From Prosthecobacter dejongeii (lineage in GTDB: Bacteria; Verrucomicrobiota; Verrucomicrobiia; Verrucomicrobiales; Verrucomicrobiaceae): a DNA stretch of 64,000 bases. Location of the stretch: NCBI RefSeq assembly GCF_014203045.1, contig NZ_JACHIF010000007.1, positions 124,001-188,000 on the forward strand, in the 5' to 3' direction. Under the pieces are notes generated by a model, which worked only from the letters and a program-made list of their open reading frames with translations, searched no databases and was not told the origin of the DNA. The translations under genes were made by a program, and so were the position numbers. Positions 17,877-25,807 of this stretch are shown here, piece after piece. Positions within the stretch are counted from its first letter, which is position 1. Each line of letters starts with the position of its first letter.

Positions 17877-18611
17877 ATGCGCACGTCGAATCCCCTGCTC
17901 AATGAATCCACCTTTCAGTCTCGTGCTGTGCAAGGTCATGGCCAGATGACTCTACAGGGGACGGTAAACAAAACTGCCTTTCTGCTTTTCCTGACCTTCG
18001 CCACGGCGATTTACACATGGAATATGGCGATGACAGATCCAGCTGCGGCCATGACGTGGGTGATTGGCGGGGCCATCGCTGGTTTTGTGTTGGCTCTCAT
18101 CACCAGCTTTAAGCCCGTTTGGTCCCCTGTGACCGGCAGTCTCTATGCCTTAGCGGAAGGTCTTTTCTTGGGTGGTCTGTCTGCTCGTTACGAGATGCAG
18201 TTTCAGGGGATTGCGCTTCAGGCTATCCTTCTTACTGGCGGTGTTCTCTTGGCCTTGCTTGCCGCGTATTCCATGCGCCTCATTCGCGCGACGGAAAATT
18301 TTAAACTGGGCATCTTCGCCGCCACGGGTGGCATTGCGCTGGTCTATCTAACAACAATTGTCCTTGGTTTCTTTGGCATCCAGATTCCCTACATTCATGA
18401 CAGCGGCTTTATCGGTATCGGCTTTAGTGCCGCTGTGGTTGTCATCGCCGCCCTGAATCTAGTGCTCGATTTCGATTTCATCGAGAATGGCTGTACTCAG
18501 GGAGCGCCGAAATACATGGAATGGTTCGCAGCTTTTGGGCTCCTGGTCACCTTGGTCTGGCTCTATGTCGAAATTCTCCGCCTGCTTTCCAAACTGGCTC
18601 GCCGGGATTGA
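17877..18611 (+). CDS. Bax inhibitor-1/YccA family membrane protein
   Basis: A 244-residue integral membrane protein with seven hydrophobic segments. It begins with MRTSNPLLNESTF, the characteristic N-terminus of bacterial YccA-like Bax-inhibitor-1 proteins, which is why ATG 17877 is preferred over a frame opening at 17853. Family features include an acidic Asp pair in the last helices (NLVLDFDFIENGCTQGAPKYMEWFAAFGLLVTLVWLY stretch). Homologues are pH-sensitive calcium leak channels or modulators of FtsH proteolysis; which applies here is unknown. It appears monocistronic. Confidence 0.9.
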   Translation: MRTSNPLLNESTFQSRAVQGHGQMTLQGTVNKTAFLLFLTFATAIYTWNMAMTDPAAAMTWVIGGAIAGFVLALITSFKPVWSPVTGSLYALAEGLFLGGLSARYEMQFQGIALQAILLTGGVLLALLAAYSMRLIRATENFKLGIFAATGGIALVYLTTIVLGFFGIQIPYIHDSGFIGIGFSAAVVVIAALNLVLDFDFIENGCTQGAPKYMEWFAAFGLLVTLVWLYVEILRLLSKLARRD

Positions 18612-18683
18612 TCGGCATAAATAGAAGTTCGCCGTTGGACAAAGACAGACTGGGGCCATCACCTGGATTTTGTAGCTGTGGAA

Positions 18684-18806
18684 ATGGATGGCACTAGGGC
18701 AAGCGAGTCCTTTTGGACGGCTCTTTGGGTGCCGAGTCTGCCTCTACAGATAGCCGTGCTAGTGTTGCTCTTTCATCGTCGAGAGCCTCGGCAAAAGGCT
18801 GACTAA
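18684..18806 (+). CDS. Possible small membrane peptide (40 residues)
   Basis: In the long gap between the Bax-inhibitor gene and cimA a 40-codon frame runs from ATG 18684 to TAA 18804-18806. It has a hydrophobic middle (WVPSLPLQIAVLVLLFHRR) and a basic end, the look of a one-helix small protein. The frame stays open back to a stop at 18618, so the start is uncertain and there is no clear ribosome-binding site. The rest of 18612-18868 shows nothing else I can support. Confidence 0.2.
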   Translation: MDGTRASESFWTALWVPSLPLQIAVLVLLFHRREPRQKAD

Positions 18807-18868
18807 CCACCCAATTCTTCAAACCTCTGCTTGCCTACTTGGCACGCCGCGCTAATTTGTCCCCCTTC

Positions 18869-18928
18869 ATGGCCACCCAACTAGCCATCTTTGCGATTCG
18901 AATTATCAGCGGGCTCCTCTGCGCGTAA
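18869..18928 (+). CDS. Candidate Ile/Leu-rich leader peptide of cimA
   Basis: A 19-codon frame encodes MATQLAIFAIRIISGLLCA and ends at TAA 18926-18928, 166 bases before cimA. It holds four Ile codons and three Leu codons. This is typical of attenuation peptides that sense branched-chain aminoacyl-tRNA, and cimA makes the isoleucine precursor citramalate. A weak promoter-like pair, TTGCCT (18831) and TAATTT (18853) with 16-base spacing, would put the transcript start almost at the ATG, and no Shine-Dalgarno is visible. The stop codon lies in the loop of a hairpin that can be exchanged with others (see 18911-18991). Supported by codon content and position only. Confidence 0.5.
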   Translation: MATQLAIFAIRIISGLLCA

Positions 18929-18991
18929 CGCAGCCGCAGGAGTCCGTCACGGCCTGTTGCCGCCGCACTCAAAGGGTGCCTCCAGCGGCAA
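18911..18991 (+). promoter_or_regulatory. Candidate attenuator RNA with exclusive hairpins
   Basis: Read by eye, three pairings compete. Arm 1 (18911-18918) pairs with arm 2 (18938-18945, one G-U), with an inner five-pair stem 18919-18923/18929-18933 around the leader stop. Arm 3 (18957-18963, TTGCCGC) pairs with arm 4 (18985-18991, GCGGCAA). Arm 2 region 18933-18942 can instead pair with 18980-18989 (nine of ten). No T tract follows arm 4, so simple intrinsic termination is not evident; Rho-dependent or another mode is possible. It could also be a dispersed structured repeat. Confidence 0.4.
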
Positions 18992-19094
18992 AAGTGTCTC
19001 CCGCGTTCATCGGGATTGAGCCATCCTCTCACTCCCATGTCCTGCCATCGCTTCGTATTGTTTAGCTTCTCTTTTTGACCTCCCTTTTCCTTTC

Positions 19095-20657
19095 ATGTCA
19101 GTTCCAGTAACCATCTATGACACTACCCTGCGTGACGGCACCCAGGGCACCGGCATTTCCTTCAGTACCCTCGATAAAATCCGCGTGGCCGAGAAGCTCG
19201 ATGATTTCGGCGTCCACTACATTGAGGGCGGGTGGCCTGGCTCCAATCCCAAAGATGCAGCCTTCTTTCAAGAGGCCGCCAAGCGCACCTGGAAAAAAGC
19301 CAAGATCACTGCCTTTGGTATGACCCGCCGTGGCAAGGTGAAGGTCGAGGACGACGCGCAGGTCCAGATGCTGCTTGATGCTCAGACCCCTGCCGTCACC
19401 ATCGTCGGCAAGACCTGGCCCCTCCACGTTACCGAAGTCTTCCAGGTCAGCCTGGAGGAAAACCTCGCTATGATCGCGGACACCGTTGCTTACCTAAAAA
19501 AGCATGGCCGCGAAGTGCTCTACGATGCTGAACACTTCTTCGATAGCTTCCGTGAAGATCCCGAATACTCCCTGAAGACCGTCAAGGCCGCCAAGGATGC
19601 CGGCGCGGACCTCGTCGTACTTTGTGAGACCAACGGCGGGGCCTTGCCTGAATGGGTTGAAGAAGTCACGCGCAAGGTCATCGCCCATCTCGGCGGTCCT
19701 GTGGGCATCCATACTCACAACGATGGCGGCGTCGGTGTCGCCAATGCGCTCGCCGCAGTCCGTGCCGGGGCCAATCAGGTCCAGGGCACTATCAATGGTT
19801 ACGGTGAACGTGTGGGGAATTGCAACCTCATCACCGTCATGCCTAACCTTCAGTTGAAAATGGGCTTTGATCTCGGGCTGGACCTCACGCGTCTGCGGGA
19901 CCTCGCTTTCTTTGTGGATGAGCTGGCCAACGTCCCCCATGACATTCGTGCGCCTTATGTCGGAATCGCCGCCTTCACTCACAAAGGCGGTCTCCACGTA
20001 CATGCCGTGCAAAAGCTGGCCCGTACTTATGAGCACGTGGACCCTTCTCTCGTTGGTAATGAGCGCGTCATCACCATTTCCGACATGTCCGGCCAGTCGA
20101 ATGTCCTCATGAAGGCCGAGGCCATGGGCGTAGCCCTCACCAAGGGCAGCCCCGAGGTCCAGAAGATCCTCGCTACGGTCAAGCACCTGGAGAGCGAAGG
20201 TTTCGAATTCGAAGCCGCCGAAGCCAGCTTTGAACTCCTCATCCGCAAGCAGTTAGGGCAACAAACGCAGTGTTTTGACCTCATCGAGTATCACACGACT
20301 CATCGTTATCATTCGGGCTCTTCAACCGAGACCACCGAGGCCACGGTGAAGATCCACGTGAATGGCAATGACGAATACACTGTGGATGAAGGCGACGGTC
20401 CTGTGAACGCGCTGGACAAAGCCCTGCGCAAGGCCCTGCTGCCACACTTCCCAGCCATTGCCCAGGTGCGTCTAGAAGACTACAAGGTCCGCATCATTGA
20501 CAGCGGCAGCGGCACTGCGGCGAAGACCCGCGTCCTCGTCGTCAGCAGTGATGGCACCCGCACCTGGGGCACCGTGGGCGTCTCCACCAACGTCATTGAC
20601 GCCTCCTGGCAGGCCTTGGTGGACAGCCTGGAACACTACCTCTTCAAACAGCCTTAA
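19095..20657 (+). CDS. cimA: Citramalate synthase
   Basis: A 520-residue DRE-TIM metallolyase that condenses acetyl-CoA with pyruvate to (R)-citramalate, the threonine-independent entry to isoleucine synthesis. The N-terminal catalytic motif is YDTTLRDGTQGTGISFS; the metal-site HTHND lies near residue 210 (GIHTHNDGGVGVANAL) and NGYGERVGNCNL follows near residue 237. Length and an extended first loop distinguish it from LeuA and match the long CimA family. The C-terminal 130 residues (VDEGDGPVNALDKALRKAL, then TWGTVGVSTNVIDASWQALVDSLEHYL) are the LeuA-type allosteric domain, likely binding isoleucine. The gene is more GC-rich than its neighbours. It is preceded by a candidate leader peptide and followed by a strong terminator. 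Confidence 0.95.
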   Translation: MSVPVTIYDTTLRDGTQGTGISFSTLDKIRVAEKLDDFGVHYIEGGWPGSNPKDAAFFQEAAKRTWKKAKITAFGMTRRGKVKVEDDAQVQMLLDAQTPAVTIVGKTWPLHVTEVFQVSLEENLAMIADTVAYLKKHGREVLYDAEHFFDSFREDPEYSLKTVKAAKDAGADLVVLCETNGGALPEWVEEVTRKVIAHLGGPVGIHTHNDGGVGVANALAAVRAGANQVQGTINGYGERVGNCNLITVMPNLQLKMGFDLGLDLTRLRDLAFFVDELANVPHDIRAPYVGIAAFTHKGGLHVHAVQKLARTYEHVDPSLVGNERVITISDMSGQSNVLMKAEAMGVALTKGSPEVQKILATVKHLESEGFEFEAAEASFELLIRKQLGQQTQCFDLIEYHTTHRYHSGSSTETTEATVKIHVNGNDEYTVDEGDGPVNALDKALRKALLPHFPAIAQVRLEDYKVRIIDSGSGTAAKTRVLVVSSDGTRTWGTVGVSTNVIDASWQALVDSLEHYLFKQP

Positions 20658-20671
20658 TATTGGTTCGCTCG

Positions 20672-20706
20672 AAAAAAAGGCAGAGGCATTCCCTCTGCCT
20701 TTTTTT
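20672..20706 (+). terminator. Strong intrinsic terminator of cimA
   Basis: A stem of GGCAGAGG (20679-20686) and CCTCTGCC is flanked by an A run on the left and seven or more T residues on the right (up to 20706), with a five-base loop. It begins 15 bases after the cimA stop. The A and T runs can pair, so it could act in both directions. Confidence 0.92.
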
Positions 20707-20760
20707 GTGCCTTGACGGACTCATTTTGAGTCGTTGGGGTCGGCTCCAGGTCTCATCTGG

Positions 20761-21062
20761 ATGTCCGATGATACGCCTCCGCTGCCCCATTCCATTGCTC
20801 GAATAGACCTGCTTAAGGCCATTGTCGTGGGCCTCGGTATCCAGTTATTTGTTTTTCTCCTCAGCTTAGTCATGCTGAATGGGGGTTACTTTACCCAGTG
20901 TGTCGTCCTTTCCATGGCGGCTTGGTGGTCCATGCTCTTCATCATGGCCCTGGCACGGCGCAGATCACGCTTGGGGACCTCATTGCCATTCGCTACGGTT
21001 TTTTAGTGATTGTAATCCTCGTCGTGCTTGGCCGCGTGCTTCAGAGAAATCTCCTGTCATAG
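20761..21062 (+). pseudogene. Small membrane protein gene with apparent frameshift
   Basis: From ATG 20761 an 81-residue frame shows two hydrophobic helices (IVVGLGIQLFVFLLSLVML and VVLSMAAWWSMLFIMALA), then loses protein-like character (RRRSRLGTSLPFATVF) and stops at 21006. In the -1 frame from about 20958 the sequence continues as AQITLGDLIAIRYGFLVIV, then another hydrophobic helix, ending in TAG at 21060-21062. Joined, this gives a roughly 100-residue membrane protein with a third helix. The likely cause is a one-base loss or two-base gain near 20953-20961, either a real mutation, a sequencing error or programmed frameshifting. Function is unknown. The end overlaps the convergent TPR gene by six bases. 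Confidence 0.55.
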
Positions 21063-21800
21063 CCCCGCGAGCGTCGCCCGTCCGCGTCGCTTGGTTTCTG
21101 GATCATCCTTCTCCCGGTTGGGCATCGCCAGGCCCTTGTTGATGGCTGCCTTGGCCTCCTCCGTCTTGCCCATCTGGGCATAGGTGCGGCCTAACTCAAT
21201 GTGGTGTAAAAGGCGATCTGGTTTCAGGGCGATGGCCTTTTTGAAATACGTCACAGCCTCCTCGTTCGTCGCCGCCGGCAGCTCGCCATACACCAGTTGC
21301 GCAATGCCCCGTGTCAGGCTGCCCATCCCCGCCAGAGCCTGGTGCCAGCGCCCCAGCAGATGCCAGGCATAGTCATCCTTCGGGTTCAATTTTGCCGCTT
21401 TCTCCGCAGATTCTTTGATCTTCTTGGACGCCTCAATCTTTCCCCGGTTCCCCAGCAGAGGCGTCATCTTGCCATGCACGATGGCGATGGAAAGGTGCGC
21501 ATCACTGCTCCTGGGGTCGGCCTTCACGGCCCGTTCTGCATAGGCCAGCGCCTTCTGGCCCTCTGTCAGTTTTTCGGTATTCGTCTTCAGTCCATCCATG
21601 CGGAATACGTGCTGCCGGGCGATCTTTACAAGCAGCGCCGCATCGTTCGGGTTCTGCTTTTCCGCAGGTAGATAGTATTTCAACGCTTCGTCAGGCTTGA
21701 ATTGCTGATCGTAGATGTCGCCTTGGCGGATGAGCTCGTTCGCCGGTCCGTTGATGGCCAGAATCAAAACAGTAAGGCTCAGAATGAAGAGGCGTTTCAT
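21057..21800 (-). CDS. Exported TPR protein
   Basis: A 247-residue protein with signal peptide MKRLFILSLTVLILAINGPA starting at ATG 21800. Tetratricopeptide-type helices fill the rest (PDEALKYYLPAEKQNPNDAALLVKIA, KALAYAERAVKADPRSSDAHLSIAI, EAVTYFKKAIALKPDRLLHHIELGRTYAQMGK). The spacing resembles the RMD1/FAM82-like TPR group. It starts only eight bases after the upstream Cfa-like gene stops, so it is the last member of the lipid-modification operon running from 27875. A protein-protein or lipid-transfer scaffold role is a guess from context. Confidence 0.8.
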   Translation of the reverse strand: MKRLFILSLTVLILAINGPANELIRQGDIYDQQFKPDEALKYYLPAEKQNPNDAALLVKIARQHVFRMDGLKTNTEKLTEGQKALAYAERAVKADPRSSDAHLSIAIVHGKMTPLLGNRGKIEASKKIKESAEKAAKLNPKDDYAWHLLGRWHQALAGMGSLTRGIAQLVYGELPAATNEEAVTYFKKAIALKPDRLLHHIELGRTYAQMGKTEEAKAAINKGLAMPNREKDDPETKRRGRATLAGL

Positions 21801-21808
21801 AAAGTTGG

Positions 21809-22849
21809 TCAGTTGGGTTTGATGAATCGGTAATGGGAGACAATCCATTCCTCGCCGTCGCGGTATCCCCATAGCTCGGCACAGGCCATGTAGAAAATGC
21901 GCCAGTAAGCCCACCATTTCACCGCTTGCTCTTTGCCATAAGTGTCTGCAAACAGAGGCATGATTTCCGCCTTGTTCGCGTCCATCTTGGATAGCCAGGC
22001 TTCTGAAGTCTTGCTGTAGTGCATGCCGCTCACGCACCAGTGATCCTCGATTTTGAGATCATCCTGAAAGTACAGCAACAGATCGTCAGAGGGCATCTGG
22101 CCACCCGTGAAAAAGTATTTCGCCATCCAATCTTCGTCGCTGGTGACTTCGTAATGGTAGGCATACTCACGATGTGTGAAGATATGGACGAAGAGTTTAC
22201 CTCCTGGTTTTAACCAAGTCGAAACACGGCGCAGAAGTTCTTGATAGTTCTTCATGTGCTCGAACATTTCCACCGAGACGCAGCGATCAAAGATGCCGTC
22301 TCCCACGCCTTCAAAATGGATCATGTTGGCCGTGATGATGGTCAGGTTATGAAGTCCCCGTCTTTGGGCTTCCGCATCAATGAATTCTTTTTGGGTGCGT
22401 GAATTCGAGACGCTGGTGACTTGAGCGTTCGGGTAGTGTTCCGCCATCCAAAGAGAGAGAGAGCCCCATCCACAACCTAGTTCAAGGATGCGTTGACCAT
22501 CTTTCAATTCTGCCCGCTCGCAGGTCATCTTCAGCATGATCGCCTCAGATTCATCAAAGGTGGTGCTGGGTTCTGGCCAGTAGCCGCTGCTGTATTTGAG
22601 GTGCTTTCCGAGGCACAGTTGGTAAAACCGAGTGGGGACCTCGTAGTGTTGTTCATTGGCCTCTGCCGTGGCGATGGCTACCGGACTCTTTTTTAATCCT
22701 TCAATGTGTTGCAGTAAGGATGCTTTTTGTGCCTCAATGTTAGGCTGCTTTTGCTTACGCAAAGTATTCGACAGACGCTGGCGAATGCCGAAGCGGATGG
22801 CTGCATCTGGAAGAATGTCTTTGGCGAGTAGATCGTTAAGATTGAGCAT
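21809..22849 (-). CDS. Cfa-like SAM-dependent methyltransferase (second copy)
   Basis: A 346-residue class I methyltransferase related to cyclopropane fatty acid synthase but shorter at the N-terminus. The SAM site is [21 protein letters not shown] near residue 120, and [15 protein letters not shown] follows near residue 194. [27 protein letters not shown] near residue 68 matches the acyl-chain side of Cfa-type enzymes. It likely methylates an unsaturated acyl chain on a phospholipid, but could make a methylated, cyclopropane or other product. It lies 45 bases after the DUF1295 gene, and a small hairpin (CAGGG/CCCTG) sits in the gap. It differs clearly from the other Cfa at 24518. Confidence 0.85.
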   Translation of the reverse strand: MLNLNDLLAKDILPDAAIRFGIRQRLSNTLRKQKQPNIEAQKASLLQHIEGLKKSPVAIATAEANEQHYEVPTRFYQLCLGKHLKYSSGYWPEPSTTFDESEAIMLKMTCERAELKDGQRILELGCGWGSLSLWMAEHYPNAQVTSVSNSRTQKEFIDAEAQRRGLHNLTIITANMIHFEGVGDGIFDRCVSVEMFEHMKNYQELLRRVSTWLKPGGKLFVHIFTHREYAYHYEVTSDEDWMAKYFFTGGQMPSDDLLLYFQDDLKIEDHWCVSGMHYSKTSEAWLSKMDANKAEIMPLFADTYGKEQAVKWWAYWRIFYMACAELWGYRDGEEWIVSHYRFIKPN

Positions 22850-22894
22850 GACTTGAGGGACGATGAAAAATGCGTTCAGGGTTGAGCCCTGGAT

Positions 22895-23668
22895 TCACTT
22901 CTTGGGGAACCAAGGTATGAAAGCGCTGGTGCGGCGCTGGTAGTCCCGATAAACATCGCCGCGCTTTTCGACGGAAAGTTTCTCGGTGAGAGGGATGCCA
23001 GTGACGTTTAACAGAAAGTGTAACATAGCCAACGGAGCTACAATCGCGGTCCAGCCCCAAGGTGCCGGTAAGGCCATCAGAAACAGTCCCCACCAGAGCA
23101 GCGATTGGAAAAAATAATTTGGGTGGCGACTGTAATTCCAAAGCCCTTCTTCACAGATGATTTTGGGATCTGAATTGGTTCTTTTGAAGTGAGCGAGCTG
23201 TGCATCTGAAATTGCCTCTCCAATTAAGGAGATAAACCAAAGTCCTAAACCCAAGTATTCGAGGATATGAAAAGTCTGTGAAGGCTGCTGGGAAGTATGG
23301 TGCACTGGCAGCATCAACAGCCAAACAAGCAATGCCTGAACGAGAAAAAACCAAAGAAAAGAAAGAGGTAAATTGGATTTCCACTTTTCTCTAAGCACAG
23401 CATAACGCACATCTTCTTTGGGGTGATGACTGGCCACTCGCTTCCAGAGGTGAATTCCCAAACGCAAACTCCAGGCTGATACCAAAACGGCAATCGCAAA
23501 GCGACGAGGCAACCATCCATTGCCACTGACCGCGTACCAAATAGCCAAGGGGGTGAAGGCCAAAGACCAGGTAACATCTACAAAAGAATAGTTGTCCAGC
23601 TTCTTACTTAACCACCAAGTGAATAAAAATAAAACCAATAGAATACAGCCACCGATTGCGAGGATCAT
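22895..23668 (-). CDS. DUF1295/steroid 5-alpha-reductase-like membrane protein
   Basis: A 257-residue polytopic membrane protein with six or seven helices, starting ATG 23668. The family signature lies near the C-terminus: LWNYSRHPNYFFQSLLWWGLFLMALP, followed by VTGIPLTEKLSVEKRGDVYRDYQRRTSAFIPWFPKK. This is the DUF1295 (COG3752) pattern related to 5-alpha-reductases and isoprenylcysteine methyltransferases. In lipid loci such proteins are candidate NAD(P)H-dependent reductases of an acyl double bond. The start codon overlaps the stop of DUF2062 by four bases (ATGA), indicating translational coupling. Confidence 0.88.
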   Translation of the reverse strand: MILAIGGCILLVLFLFTWWLSKKLDNYSFVDVTWSLAFTPLAIWYAVSGNGWLPRRFAIAVLVSAWSLRLGIHLWKRVASHHPKEDVRYAVLREKWKSNLPLSFLWFFLVQALLVWLLMLPVHHTSQQPSQTFHILEYLGLGLWFISLIGEAISDAQLAHFKRTNSDPKIICEEGLWNYSRHPNYFFQSLLWWGLFLMALPAPWGWTAIVAPLAMLHFLLNVTGIPLTEKLSVEKRGDVYRDYQRRTSAFIPWFPKK

Positions 23669-24156
23669 GATGAAGTGCGGGTAGAGGTGCTATGCGCCAA
23701 ACGCTCAATGAGCGGTTTGGTGCTAAAATAGAGAATTGCTAAAATCACTGGGGCGAATAGGCACCACACAACGACTCCGTATAATGCTGTCATTCCATAG
23801 TCTTTGAAGAAAGGACCCGGCTCTGCGAAAAATCGCTCAATCATACTAGGGATGTGAATGCTCACATGAGGTGCATTGAACAACCATTCTCCTGCGCGAT
23901 AAAACGCCAAAAGTAGCGTCCATTGAAGAGGGTAAGTTAACGTTTTGAAGATCTGTAGAATAGGCTGGTTAAGCTTGAGCGGAATGCCCACCAGCAGAGT
24001 GAGTAGCGTGTTAGAACCAATGATGGGGAAAATCCCGAGAGCGACTCCAAAAGCGATGGCTTGTGCAATTTTGGCGGGCTGAGTTCCCTGCGTCAGTTGT
24101 TGCTTGATAGGCGATAGGACCCATCTATGCCACGCAGATGGTTTGGGTTCATTCAT
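23665..24156 (-). CDS. DUF2062 membrane protein
   Basis: A 163-residue protein of the DUF2062 family. The core is GTQPAKIAQAIAFGVALGIFPIIGSNTLLTLLVG near residue 25, followed by LKLNQPILQIFKTLTYPLQWTLLLAFYRAGEW and a last helix GVVVWCLFAPVILAILYFS. Three to four transmembrane segments are expected. The function is unknown; family members often lie beside lipid or glycosyltransferase genes. It shares ATGA overlaps with both neighbours (24153-24156 and 23665-23668), so expression should be coupled. Confidence 0.85.
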   Translation of the reverse strand: MNEPKPSAWHRWVLSPIKQQLTQGTQPAKIAQAIAFGVALGIFPIIGSNTLLTLLVGIPLKLNQPILQIFKTLTYPLQWTLLLAFYRAGEWLFNAPHVSIHIPSMIERFFAEPGPFFKDYGMTALYGVVVWCLFAPVILAILYFSTKPLIERLAHSTSTRTSS

Positions 24157-24488
24157 GCCATCCTCCTCAAAAGCACGTCTTCGATTTTAGCAGTCACAGG
24201 TACTCGGAAGAGTTGAATGAGTGCGTAAAGAGCCATTGCAATATTGCCTAACAACAAGATGGCGATGAGCCAACCAGCACGGCTAATCCCTGAAACTTCT
24301 TTATAAACGACCCAGCAGTAAAAAGTAAGAAAGCCCCAATACGCATCAAACAAGGTCGCAATCCACCAAGGGTGAGTCCAAGTCTCATACGGGATTTTCC
24401 ACAGGGGCAACTGTTTGCTTGCCCAGGTGGTGACCGCCAGCATGGAAATCAAAACAACGATGAAGAAGATGCGAAGGGGCAAGATCAT
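24153..24488 (-). CDS. DUF1475 membrane protein
   Basis: A 111-residue protein with three hydrophobic helices. The DUF1475 landmark THPWWIATLFDAYWGFLTFYCWV lies in the middle, preceded by MLAVTTWAS and followed by AGWLIAILLLGNIAMALYALIQLF. ATG 24488 is used because the family N-terminus begins there; a TTG start at 24524 overlapping the cfa stop would add 12 residues. Members of this family occur in small lipid loci of proteobacteria and Verrucomicrobiota, but no function is assigned. Confidence 0.8.
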   Translation of the reverse strand: MILPLRIFFIVVLISMLAVTTWASKQLPLWKIPYETWTHPWWIATLFDAYWGFLTFYCWVVYKEVSGISRAGWLIAILLLGNIAMALYALIQLFRVPVTAKIEDVLLRRMA

Positions 24489-24517
24489 AAAAAATGAGTG
24501 AGTGAATTCGACGTGAA

Positions 24518-25807
24518 TCACCAAGTGCGATGCAAGGCTCCATTGTTAGGCCGAGTGTAAACTGCCTGAACCACACTGATGTTACGCGTGGCAAATGCAG
24601 CCTCGCAGTATTGCAGGTAAAAATTCCATTTTCGGATGAATGTCTCATCGAATCCAAGATCCTTCACTTCTTGCACTCGCGCGTTAAATCGTTCGAACCA
24701 AAGTCGCAGAGTTTTAGCATAACCAGCGCCTAAATCTTCGAGTCCATGCAAGAACATGTCCCCCGTTTTATTGATGGCCTGATTCACGCGAGCCATGCTG
24801 AGTAACAGCGAGCCTGGAAAAATGTGTTTTTGAATCCAGTCCACCCCTTGAACCAGGTTTTTGTAACGACAGTCAGGAACGGTGATGACCTGGAAAGCGA
24901 GAAGGCCATGAGGTTTGAGGACCTCATGACATTTGGCGAAATATCCATCAACATAAGCTTCCCCCACAGCTTCTAACATTTCGATGGACGCGATTTTATC
25001 GAATTGTCCTGTGACTAAACGATAGTCCTGAAGACGAATTTCGATTAGATGTTCTAAACCTTCTTTTCTAACTCTCTCGGTCGCATATTTGTGCTGTTCT
25101 TGAGATATGGTGACGGCGGTCACTCGGCAGCCATATTGGCGAGCCGCATGGGTACAAAAGCCTCCCCAGCCACAACCGATTTCAAGAACGTGATCGGTAT
25201 CTTTCAATTCTAATTTCTGGCAAAGCGCATCGTATTTACTGAATTGAGCCTCTTCGAGAGTTTGCTCAGGAAATTCAAAACGCGCAGCCGAATACGTCAT
25301 CGTCTTATCCAACCAGAGAGAATAAAAATCATTACCAAGATCATAGTGCTCAGCAATGTTTCTCCGGCTGATTTGCAGGCTGTTAGGTCGGAGTCGATGC
25401 AAGAATCGGTTGTAGATTTTTAACAGATTCATGCATTTCAACTTGGTGGATGATGCCGTGCTCCCTTGCGTGTGATGGATGTTCTGGATGAACCAAGAGA
25501 TCACACCGGCAATGTCTTCCGTATCCCAGTCTCCGTGAACGTAGGATTCTCCAAAACCAATGTTTCCATAAAGGGCGCAGTGTCGAAAGAACTCCAAGTT
25601 GTGAATCCGCATTTCAAGACTCGGCGAAGTTTCCTGACTTCCCAGACGATATTCGCGGCCATCAGGTAAAATCATTCGCAGTGCCCCAGAAGGAAACTTT
25701 TTGAGTGTGTGCATGACCAGCCGCTCATAGAAACCCACGCGATCGGCTAAACTGAGATCAGGGGAGACAACTTCATCTTCTTCGAGGCTGAGCGTGGTGG
25801 AGTTCAT
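24518..25807 (-). CDS. cfa: Cyclopropane-fatty-acyl-phospholipid synthase family enzyme
   Basis: A 429-residue SAM-dependent enzyme with the full Cfa layout. An N-terminal lipid-binding domain spans about 35-135 (LRMILPDGREYRLG, YGNIGFGESYVHGDWDTEDI). The catalytic domain has AEHYDLGNDFYSLWLDKTMTYSAARF near residue 165, SAM motif VLEIGCGWGGFCTHAA near residue 206 and SIEMLEAVGEAYVDGYF near residue 270. QKHIFPGSLLLS and a late FIRKWNFYLQYCEAAFATRNISVVQAVYTRP stretch complete the match. It transfers a methylene or methyl group to a cis double bond in phospholipid acyl chains. ATG overlaps the DUF1365 stop (ATGA). Confidence 0.93.
   Translation of the reverse strand: MNSTTLSLEEDEVVSPDLSLADRVGFYERLVMHTLKKFPSGALRMILPDGREYRLGSQETSPSLEMRIHNLEFFRHCALYGNIGFGESYVHGDWDTEDIAGVISWFIQNIHHTQGSTASSTKLKCMNLLKIYNRFLHRLRPNSLQISRRNIAEHYDLGNDFYSLWLDKTMTYSAARFEFPEQTLEEAQFSKYDALCQKLELKDTDHVLEIGCGWGGFCTHAARQYGCRVTAVTISQEQHKYATERVRKEGLEHLIEIRLQDYRLVTGQFDKIASIEMLEAVGEAYVDGYFAKCHEVLKPHGLLAFQVITVPDCRYKNLVQGVDWIQKHIFPGSLLLSMARVNQAINKTGDMFLHGLEDLGAGYAKTLRLWFERFNARVQEVKDLGFDETFIRKWNFYLQYCEAAFATRNISVVQAVYTRPNNGALHRTW

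Noticed and set aside
19494-20186. 230-codon minus-strand frame opposite cimA
   Set aside because: The plus-strand cimA is unambiguous. The antisense frame is a side effect of GC-rich codon use.
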